This document shows positions 1 through 5,289 of a stretch of 9,566 bases of DNA, piece by piece; the first letter of the stretch is position 1; every line of letters begins with the position of its first letter. This stretch comes from an uncultured bacterium (GTDB lineage: Bacteria; Chloroflexota; Anaerolineae; JACIWP01), in assembly GCA_903872005.1 (NCBI GenBank), contig CAIQJD010000274.1:1-9566 (forward strand), read 5' to 3'. The notes beneath the pieces are model-generated. The model was not told where the DNA came from. It ran no database searches and saw only the letters and a program-made list of their open reading frames with translations. Made by a program: the position numbers and the translations under genes.

Positions 1-2
1 CC

Positions 3-407
3 GCGCCGGCGTCGGCGACGCGCCTGGAGGCGCGGGCTGAAACGCTGCGCCTCTACGGCTACCGGCTGGAGCCAGCGCGGCCGGCCGCCGGCGCGCCGGT
101 CACGCTGACGCTCTACTGGCAGGCAGAGGGCGAGACGCCGACCGCCTACACCGTCTTCGCCCAACTGTTGGACGCCGGCGGGCAGATCGCGGCACAATTC
201 GACCGCGCGCCGGCCGAAGGGAGCCGGCCGACGAGTGGCTGGGTCGCCGACGAGTTCATCGCCGACGCCTATCGCTTCGACGCCTGGCCGGCGGGGGGCA
301 GCTTCGTGGTGGGGATGTACGAGGTCGGGCCGGCCGGCCTGCGCCGGCTGAGTTGGAGCGGGCCGGCCGGCGCGCCGCTGGGCGACGCGCTGCGCCTGGG
401 GCCGTAG
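3..407 (+). CDS. C-terminal part of a probable membrane glycosyltransferase-like protein (5' end outside window)
   Basis: The reading frame is open from the left edge and ends at TAG 405-407, so only about the last 134 residues are seen. They form an alternating beta-rich domain with no membrane segment: an LRLYGYRL strand, then a VTLTLYWQA strand, a YTVFAQLLD strand, a GQIAAQFDRAP turn and an SFVVGMY strand before a short Gly/Pro tail. This pattern (ligand-free beta-sandwich with 'LTLYWQA' and 'VFVQLLD'-like strands) is, from general knowledge, the C-terminal extension of PMT/GT39-like membrane glycosyltransferases in Chloroflexota; the membrane part would lie upstream of the window. G+C is very high, as in the other host genes. 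An internal TTG at 168 is not a credible start because the domain clearly begins earlier. It is convergent with the methyltransferase cassette. The family call is an inference; that it is a real coding end is nearly certain. Confidence 0.6.
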   Translation, partial: APASATRLEARAETLRLYGYRLEPARPAAGAPVTLTLYWQAEGETPTAYTVFAQLLDAGGQIAAQFDRAPAEGSRPTSGWVADEFIADAYRFDAWPAGGSFVVGMYEVGPAGLRRLSWSGPAGAPLGDALRLGP

Positions 408-431
408 CACACGGTCAGTCTCATGCGTCAA

Positions 432-472
432 AGAGTCGGGCAACTCTATTTGCCAATCTGCCAGACGGCAGA
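432..472. terminator. Two small hairpins between convergent genes; possible weak terminators
   Basis: The 72-base gap between the two converging stop codons contains two inverted repeats. AGAGT 432-436 pairs with ACTCT 443-447 and is followed by ATTT. TCTGCC 457-462 pairs with GGCAGA 467-472 around a four-base loop. Neither has a long T run, so termination is plausible from position but weakly supported by sequence. Confidence 0.3.
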
Positions 473-479
473 AATCGTA

Positions 480-1475
480 TCACTCCAAGGCAAGATAGCC
501 GGGCGTCTGGTGATGTGGTGTATCCAGATAAACCTTGGCTTCTGGCACTCCATTGAACTTGCCATGACTCCAGCGTATCTCGATGTGTCCCTGTGCGCAG
601 ACAAGTTGATCCGTTTCGCGGTCAATGGCTGACGCCGTCCATCTTACCAACGGCTGTCCCACTGCCTGCGCCGAAATGTCCAAGTGCTCGAACTTGTAGC
701 GTTGACGCCAATCCCATGGAGTGCCGATCATCACACGAATGGGTTGCCCCAGCCGATCTATCCCCAACACGAAATAGGGGGCGTCCGCGAGGCGAAGCAA
801 TCGCCACGTCATCGTCTCTTGTAGGACCCTCGTTCCCAGTTGTGCTTTCCAACGTTTCACAGAGGCATCAGATACCGCCACGGAGAATTGCTGAAATTGG
901 TCAGCAAGACGGCCCTTCCAGGGGCCTTTTAGTCTATTGCGAATGACTTTACGCTGTTCCTTGCTTAGCGCACGCGGGTCTGTGGGCCAATCGGCGATGC
1001 TCAACTCTCGCAGTGAGGCTTCGTAAAGAGTCAGGTATTCTGTCTGAGCAACCTCGGCGAACCAGTTTACGCGTCCGTGCCCATGCCGGCTCTGCAGAGC
1101 GCGGTCAAACAGATGCGCGGGACTGGAGTTGAGCAGGATTTGCGATCCATACTTACAGCTTATCAGATAGACGTGGTCGACGCGAATGTCGGCCGGGATA
1201 TACTCATATCCCGGCGGTTTCTGAGGGCCTCTCCATTCGACCACCAGGGGGCAGCGGCCACGCAGTCCCTGCGTTGACGCGAGAAAGGCTTCGCCATTTT
1301 GCCACGCGCACGCGGCCAGCCGCTGATAGTCGCCCGTTTCGGCAGCCACGAGGACAGATCGCCATACAGCGTCCGATATATTGAAGAGCCGGCTCGGCAG
1401 GTCTTTCTCCGCGCGGTCGCCAAGAATTCCCAGCGCGGTCAGCAATTCCGATACCGTGGTGCGCAGGTCAGGCAT
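480..1475 (-). CDS. Putative PD-(D/E)XK-like nuclease of a methyltransferase cassette (331 aa, unrecognised family)
   Basis: I do not recognise a named family. The start chosen is ATG 1475-1473, which overlaps the stop of the preceding gene by 8 bases; the frame stays open upstream to 1670, but that part lies inside the 109-residue gene and reads as unnatural Arg-rich sequence. A weak AAGA lies upstream, so translation is probably coupled. The best clue to function is around residues 80-124: E80, then D96 and D100, then a hydrophobic strand ending in S106-C107-K108-Y109, followed by an ILLN strand and an SPAHLF turn. A D-x9-S-x-K spacing ending a beta strand fits the variable PD-(D/E)XK nuclease core, with Ser in place of the usual Glu/Asp. 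Residues 167-192 are a basic, helix-rich stretch (KEQRKVIRNRLKG) that could contact DNA. The C-terminal half is beta-rich (MTWRLLRLADAPYFVLGID). No signal peptide or membrane segment is visible. As the last gene of a methyltransferase operon, a restriction or effector role is inferred. Confidence 0.6.
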   Translation of the reverse strand: MPDLRTTVSELLTALGILGDRAEKDLPSRLFNISDAVWRSVLVAAETGDYQRLAACAWQNGEAFLASTQGLRGRCPLVVEWRGPQKPPGYEYIPADIRVDHVYLISCKYGSQILLNSSPAHLFDRALQSRHGHGRVNWFAEVAQTEYLTLYEASLRELSIADWPTDPRALSKEQRKVIRNRLKGPWKGRLADQFQQFSVAVSDASVKRWKAQLGTRVLQETMTWRLLRLADAPYFVLGIDRLGQPIRVMIGTPWDWRQRYKFEHLDISAQAVGQPLVRWTASAIDRETDQLVCAQGHIEIRWSHGKFNGVPEAKVYLDTPHHQTPGYLALE

Positions 1476-1797
1476 GGGGATTCTTGAAGATTGTCGCGCC
1501 GCGAATGATGAAACGATAGGGTTCTTTGGCCAATTCGTCCCTTGTCCACACCTTCTCGGAATCGAAGATACTGATTCCAACTCCCGTTTGCGTGACCCAG
1601 GTCTCCAAAGCATCTGACCAGTTTTGTTGGAGAAGCGCCTCGCGAATTGCCGCGAGCGCCTGCGGTTCAAAATCGGCGCTTGGGGATTGTGCTATCACTC
1701 GTCTGGCAAGAACTTCCGAGAGAGTCTCTATGTTCTCAGCAACGTAGACCTCGGGCGGGTCCTTGTGGACGATGGCATACGCGACGGGTGGCTGCAT
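1468..1797 (-). CDS. Small hypothetical protein of the methyltransferase cassette (109 aa)
   Basis: No family is recognised. The start ATG 1797-1795 shares its A with the TAA of the methyltransferase gene (TAATG), and GGAG at 1808-1805 sits seven bases ahead, so the start is well supported. The stop at 1468 overlaps the next gene by 8 bases. The protein is small, soluble and mixed alpha/beta: an N-terminal VAYAIVHKDPPEVYVAE strand pair, a helix with ETLSEVLARRVIAQ, a second helix ALAAIREALLQQNWSDALETWVTQ, then GVGISIFDSEKVW and a C-terminal YRFIIRGATIF strand. There are no Cys or His clusters and no helix-turn-helix that I can see, so a classical restriction controller (C protein) is not supported. 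Its wedged place between methyltransferase and putative nuclease suggests an immunity, adaptor or subunit role; this is inference only. Confidence 0.72.
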   Translation of the reverse strand: MQPPVAYAIVHKDPPEVYVAENIETLSEVLARRVIAQSPSADFEPQALAAIREALLQQNWSDALETWVTQTGVGISIFDSEKVWTRDELAKEPYRFIIRGATIFKNPHA

Positions 1798-3335
1798 TAC
1801 CTGTCTCCATTGTCTTGGTTCGACATAGCCAGTTCGGCCGGCGACCAGAAACCAGGGAGCGGCTTGGTGTACGCTCCCGACGCATAGCGCTTCAGCCGAT
1901 TCTGCCCTGACTCACTGAGCATTTCGATTGCATCAAACACAGACATCCACCTGACAGCGCGCAGTGCGGTATCGCCAGCACTTCTCGGTTGTGGCAAGTT
2001 CGTGGTCAGAAGAATAATGTGCGTCTTATCGTTCTTCTTGAGTACCATAGCTCGCCCCAGGGCTTTCCACAACGTGTCGGTTCGCAGGAGACCGGCGCGA
2101 GGTGTAGTGAAGGCGCCGGAGACATCGAAATACCACTTACTCCCACCCTGATCTCGCGCGACGACGTTCACTTCAAGCCCTAACCCCCTGATACGGTAAT
2201 TCTCTGCCTCCACAATAAAGCCACAATCAGCAAGCACTCTAACCGCGATGTGCTGTGCTACTTTCCCTTCTCTGGTAGCTCTTGCCTGGTAGTCCACGCC
2301 CTCCGAAGCCGAAAGGATTTCGGATTCGCTCACTTCAAGATCATAGGTCTCCAAAGAGAGCGAACCGGGCGCTTTGTCTTGGTGAACGGCATTGCCCCCC
2401 GCCAATCGTGCGACTTCTGCTTCGACGCGAAGTTTCGCCATTTGTACGTATTTGTCATCAATATCATAGCCGACATAGCGTCGATCTGTTCGTGCTGCTG
2501 CTACTAATGTGCTTCCTACGCCCATAAAGGGATCAAGGACCAGATCATCCCTGAAAGTATATAGCCTGATCAGTCGTTCGGGCAACTCGACTGGAAATGG
2601 GGCTGGATGTCCAACCCGTGTTGCAATTTCTGGCAGAATGTCCCAAATGTCCAATGTAGCAGACAGGAACTCATCTGTACTGATCGTACTTTCATGCGGT
2701 AGCCCAGGGCGCGCTTCTCTGCGCTGCTTCGCTGACTGTGCGCGATCAAACCGTCCCTTGCTCGCGATTATCACTCGCTCTGTAATGTCTCGCAATACAG
2801 GATTCGAGGCTTGCCGAAACGAACCCCAGGCACATGACCCACTAGATCCAGCACCTTTCTGCCAGATCACCTCGCCTCGCAAGAGGAATCTGAGACGGTC
2901 CTGCAGTATTCCGATGACATCCGCGGAGAGGCTGCGATATGGTTTCCGGCCGAGATTCGCCACGTTGACCGCGATCCGGCCGCCGGGTTCCAGCACCCGC
3001 TTGCACTCTTTGAACACGCGATATAGCATCTCCAGGTAATCCAGGTAGGTCGCCGGCACGTGCCCCTCGCCAAGCGCCTCTTCATATTCCTTGCCGACAA
3101 AATAGGGCGGAGATGTCACAACGAGCGCGACGGAGTTGTCAGGAATATCTCGCATATCGGAAGAGTCGCCGCATACGAACGGGTCTGCCGGCGTCCACAT
3201 CGGAGCGACGTTGTCGTCGCTTGAGATTTCCGGCGGGGTGAAGCGCGCGTAGAATGAGCTGGAATCATGGCCCTCCCTACGACTCACTCCGAAGCTCGAA
3301 GTGACCGTAGGCGTCCTGGGAACTCTCTCAATCAC
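1797..3335 (-). CDS. DNA methyltransferase (SPPY type, probably N4-cytosine) fused to a nuclease-like C-terminal domain
   Basis: A beta-class DNA methyltransferase of the N4-cytosine/N6-adenine family. Catalytic motif IV is TSPPY at residues 74-78, and the AdoMet-binding motif I is DPFMGVGST at 268-276, preceded by the HPAPFPVELPERLIRLYT stretch typical of the family. The order IV before I defines the beta class, and SPPY rather than DPPY favours cytosine-N4. Residues 1-50 are a variable tail, and 195-240 are probably part of the target-recognition region. After the catalytic domain ends near 310 there is an extra domain of about 160 residues: helix 353-373, strands around LEVNVV (387-392) and WYFDVSG (401-407), then RTDTLWKALGRA (418-429) and HIILLTT (439-445). 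This has the layout of a PD-(D/E)XK fold, but the usual E-x-K is D-V-S, so activity is uncertain. Start GTG 3335 is supported by GGGAGG (3350-3345) nine bases upstream. It is the first gene of a three-gene operon with one-base overlap to the next, and has clearly lower G+C than its flanks. Confidence 0.88.
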   Translation of the reverse strand: MIERVPRTPTVTSSFGVSRREGHDSSSFYARFTPPEISSDDNVAPMWTPADPFVCGDSSDMRDIPDNSVALVVTSPPYFVGKEYEEALGEGHVPATYLDYLEMLYRVFKECKRVLEPGGRIAVNVANLGRKPYRSLSADVIGILQDRLRFLLRGEVIWQKGAGSSGSCAWGSFRQASNPVLRDITERVIIASKGRFDRAQSAKQRREARPGLPHESTISTDEFLSATLDIWDILPEIATRVGHPAPFPVELPERLIRLYTFRDDLVLDPFMGVGSTLVAAARTDRRYVGYDIDDKYVQMAKLRVEAEVARLAGGNAVHQDKAPGSLSLETYDLEVSESEILSASEGVDYQARATREGKVAQHIAVRVLADCGFIVEAENYRIRGLGLEVNVVARDQGGSKWYFDVSGAFTTPRAGLLRTDTLWKALGRAMVLKKNDKTHIILLTTNLPQPRSAGDTALRAVRWMSVFDAIEMLSESGQNRLKRYASGAYTKPLPGFWSPAELAMSNQDNGDR

Positions 3336-3376
3336 TCTGGGGATCCTCCCCTGAATCTATCAATAAGAATTGCCAT
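3332..3376 (-). other. Possible 14-codon leader ORF overlapping the methyltransferase start
   Basis: On the minus strand an ATG at 3376-3374 opens a 14-codon frame (MAILIDRFRGGSPE) whose TGA overlaps the GTG start of the methyltransferase (GTGA arrangement). Its ribosome binding site is poor. It also spans the good GGGAGG of the main gene, so it could serve in translational coupling or attenuation. It may equally be chance. Confidence 0.2.
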
Positions 3377-3481
3377 GGCAAAGTTATCGCTCAATCAGGT
3401 GAGCGACGAGGAGACCTGGCCCGACAATCATGAAGACGCCATTGGCGCTGACTCCAGCGCGGGTTTGGTCGCCTGAATGTG

Positions 3482-3509
3482 ATTATACTACATCTGACGC
3501 GCATGGCAA
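3482..3509 (-). promoter_or_regulatory. Leftward promoter of the methyltransferase cassette
   Basis: Read on the minus strand, TTGCCA (3509-3504) and a perfect TATAAT (3487-3482) are separated by 16 bases. Transcription would start near 3475 and give a leader of about 140 bases before the GTG at 3335. The 313-base gap 3336-3648 otherwise holds only the rightward promoter of the next gene and the possible leader ORF. Confidence 0.6.
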
Positions 3510-3578
3510 CAGAGGAATAGCAGGACCGCAGATCTGTTTATCCTGCAAGCCGGCGCAATACCGCGCCTCCATGCAAAC

Positions 3579-3607
3579 TTGACACGCCGGTTCTGCTCTG
3601 TTACCAT
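3579..3607 (+). promoter_or_regulatory. Rightward promoter of the URO-D superfamily gene
   Basis: TTGACA at 3579-3584 is a perfect -35 box, and TACCAT at 3602-3607 (4 of 6 matches) follows after 17 bases. It lies 41 bases upstream of the GTG start at 3649 and is divergent from the cassette promoter at 3482-3509. Confidence 0.55.
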
Positions 3608-3648
3608 CGGCCTCATTGGAACCACGCCATGTCACAGGAGGCGAACCC

Positions 3649-4776
3649 GTGAGCCAACGCAGCGACGCATTGAAGGCCATGCGCGGCGAAAAGCCGGAGC
3701 GTATCCCTTTCATCGGGCGCATGGATCTGTGGTACAACTACAATCGGGCCAAAGGGACGCTGCCGGCGCAGTACCGCAACGCCCATCTCTGGGACATCCA
3801 GCGCGACCTGGGCATCGGCGTCTTCGCCTTCGGCGCGTGGATCCCCAAGTACTTCAGCGTCAGTTACCCCGGCGTGGAAATCCGCACGCAGACCACCCGC
3901 ACCGAGCGCATCGTCACCTATGCCACCCCCTACGGGACGCTGCGCTCGCGCCACGTCCTCTCGGAAGAGTTGATTGACGCCGATGTCACCGGCATGCAAG
4001 TCGAGCATCTCTTCAAAGATGAGCGGGACTACGATGCGCTCCTGTATCTGCTGGAAAACAGCCAGGTCGCGCCCAACTATGGCGACTACGAGCGCATCCA
4101 GCAGGCCATCGGTGAGGATGGCATCTCGCTCCCCTTCACCGGCTACGTCCCCATGCACGACGTGGGCCACACCTACATGGGCTACGAAACCTTCTACTAT
4201 GAGCTGCACGATCACCCCGACAAAGTCGAGCGGGTGCATCAGGCGCTCCTGACGCAACAGTGGAAGGCGATTGATCTGGCCGCCGGCTGTCCGGCCGTCG
4301 CCATCGAAGTCGGCGGAAACTACGACGAGCAGATGACCCCGCCCAAGATCTTCGACCGCTACTGCATCCCCTTCTATCGCCAGGTCGCCGAAAGGTTCAA
4401 GCGCATGGGCAAGGTCCTGGTGGTGCATGGCGATGGCAACATGAAGAAGCTGCTGACCTCGCTGCGCGAGGCGCACGTGGATGTGGTGGAAGCCGTGACG
4501 CCGGCGCCGATGACCTCCATTGACCTACGCGCGACGCGCGCCCTGTGGGGCGACCAGGTGACGCTGTGGGGCGGCATCGCCTCGATCACTCTGACGCCGA
4601 CCTTCAGCGAGGAAGAGTTCCGGGCCTACATCGAGGACGTCTTCGACGCAGTGGCCCCCGGCGACCGCTTCATCCTGGGCTTCGGGGACAACGTGCCGAC
4701 CGACGGGCTGTGGTCACGCATCGAATGGCTGGCGCAATACTATCGCCGGCGCGCCGGCTACCCGCTGCGCCGCTAA
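3649..4776 (+). CDS. Uroporphyrinogen-decarboxylase superfamily protein (methyl-transfer/corrinoid type, not HemE)
   Basis: Start GTG 3649 is chosen because a perfect AGGAGG (3636-3641) lies seven bases ahead; a TTG at 3616 is in frame but precedes that site. The 375-residue protein has the family opening ALKAMRGEKPERIPF (7-21), the GGNYDEQMTPPKIFDRY segment (222-238), VVHGDGNM (258-265) and EAVTPAP (281-287), typical of the TIM-barrel URO-D superfamily. It lacks the RQAGR motif of true uroporphyrinogen decarboxylase, so HemE is unlikely. Relatives in anaerobes include MtaA/MtbA-type methylcobamide methyltransferases and O-demethylase components. Their zinc site is usually H-x-C...C; here it is HGDGN with no Cys, so metal binding, if any, must use other ligands. 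Substrate unknown. No corrinoid protein gene adjoins it. The stop codon is immediately followed by the promoter of a cobalamin riboswitch, which makes a B12-related role attractive but unproven. No separate terminator is seen, so its transcript may run into the riboswitch. Confidence 0.88.
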   Translation: MSQRSDALKAMRGEKPERIPFIGRMDLWYNYNRAKGTLPAQYRNAHLWDIQRDLGIGVFAFGAWIPKYFSVSYPGVEIRTQTTRTERIVTYATPYGTLRSRHVLSEELIDADVTGMQVEHLFKDERDYDALLYLLENSQVAPNYGDYERIQQAIGEDGISLPFTGYVPMHDVGHTYMGYETFYYELHDHPDKVERVHQALLTQQWKAIDLAAGCPAVAIEVGGNYDEQMTPPKIFDRYCIPFYRQVAERFKRMGKVLVVHGDGNMKKLLTSLREAHVDVVEAVTPAPMTSIDLRATRALWGDQVTLWGGIASITLTPTFSEEEFRAYIEDVFDAVAPGDRFILGFGDNVPTDGLWSRIEWLAQYYRRRAGYPLRR

Positions 4777-4777
4777 T

Positions 4778-4806
4778 TTGACTTTGCCGGCCGGCTATGC
4801 TATACT
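4778..4806 (+). promoter_or_regulatory. Promoter of the cobalamin riboswitch transcript
   Basis: TTGACT (4778-4783) and TATACT (4801-4806) are 17 bases apart, each five of six from consensus. The -35 box begins two bases after the TAA of the upstream gene. The predicted start near 4813 falls just before the first riboswitch stem, so this RNA is likely made independently of the upstream gene. Confidence 0.72.
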
Positions 4807-4818
4807 CGCCGCAATTGA

Positions 4819-4945
<127 letters not shown>

Positions 4946-4998
4946 GTTCCGTTCGGGCCTTCGAGTGAAAGGGCGCGGGAACTGTAACCGACGTGTTC

Positions 4999-5030
4999 AG
5001 CCCCTTGTCATTCGACAAGGGGCTTCTTGT
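4999..5030 (+). terminator. Intrinsic terminator of the riboswitch expression platform
   Basis: AGCCCCTTGTC (4999-5009) pairs perfectly with GACAAGGGGCT (5014-5024) around ATTC, an 11-base-pair stem followed by the modest U-rich TCTTGTT. It sits about 55 bases after the aptamer, where a cobalamin riboswitch terminator is expected. A hairpin formed by GTTCCG 4946-4951 and CGGGAAC 4976-4982 lies in between and may be part of the switch. The AAGGGG at 4861-4866 could compete for CCCCTT in the terminator stem. Confidence 0.78.
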
Positions 5031-5042
5031 TCGTGTGATCCT

Positions 5043-5122
5043 GCGACGACGAGACTCTCATCCTCATCGTCGCCTCTCCTTTCCTTCTGGGGACGGGGCG
5101 CTGTTGGCGGCAGCGCCCCGTT
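5043..5122 (+). other. Two further strong hairpins in non-coding DNA after the riboswitch terminator
   Basis: GCGACGA 5043-5049 plus GAG 5051-5053 pairs with CTC 5063-5065 plus TCGTCGC 5067-5073, with one mismatch, and is followed by a pyrimidine-rich run. ACGGGGCGCTG 5093-5103 pairs with CAGCGCCCCGT 5111-5121, eleven base pairs around a seven-base loop. No protein gene is visible on either strand. They could be back-up terminators or parts of a structured RNA reached on read-through. Confidence 0.5.
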
Positions 5123-5149
5123 CGCGTTCTCGGAGGGGCATCAGCGGAT

Positions 5150-5178
5150 TTGCTTGTCGCCGCGATCTGTGCTACCAT
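5150..5178 (+). promoter_or_regulatory. Possible promoter of a small RNA
   Basis: TTGCTT (5150-5155) and TACCAT (5173-5178) are 17 bases apart. The -10 element is the same hexamer as that proposed for the gene at 3649. Support is modest: four of six matches in each box. Confidence 0.3.
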
Positions 5179-5184
5179 GCCGGC

Positions 5185-5280
5185 ACGCGATGGCCCAATC
5201 GCCATCGCCTACTCTCCTGCGAGCCGGCCTGGCTCGAATGGGGTTGTCCGCCCGACCCATGGGTCGGGCGGACTTTATTC
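5185..5280 (+). ncRNA. Candidate structured small RNA, about 95 nt
   Basis: Three perfect hairpins follow one another without a coding frame. GCGATGGC 5187-5194 pairs with GCCATCGC 5201-5208; CGAGCC 5220-5225 pairs with GGCTCG 5231-5236; the terminator stem is at 5246-5273. A possible promoter lies just upstream at 5150-5178. The arrangement is what one expects of an independent sRNA, or of the distal part of a riboswitch-controlled RNA. The sceptical alternative is that the last hairpin only ends the convergent gene at 5290 and the others are chance in GC-rich DNA. Confidence 0.35.
5246..5279 (+). terminator. Strong intrinsic terminator near the 3' end of the kinase-PduL gene
   Basis: GTCCGCCCGACCC (5246-5258) and GGGTCGGGCGGAC (5261-5273) form a 13-base perfect palindrome, followed on the + strand by TTTATT. 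The T run is on the + side only: on the minus strand the stem is followed by AACCCC. The layout therefore fits a rightward transcript best, even though it also lies 16 bases past the stop of the leftward gene and may shield its 3' end. Confidence 0.75.
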
Positions 5281-5289
5281 GTGCAGCGC

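Noticed and set aside
1476..1670. N-terminal extension of the 331-residue protein to a start at 1670
   Set aside because: The extension would lie wholly inside the 109-residue gene, and its Arg/Ser-rich sequence has no protein-like pattern. ATG 1475 gives the overlap expected for a coupled operon.
3267..3476. A 69-codon + strand frame upstream of the URO-D gene
   Set aside because: It overlaps the methyltransferase start, has no good ribosome binding site, and its sequence looks random.
3613..4476. A 287-codon minus-strand frame opposite the URO-D gene
   Set aside because: Composition and lack of a ribosome binding site mark it as a shadow; the + strand gene has a perfect AGGAGG and family motifs.
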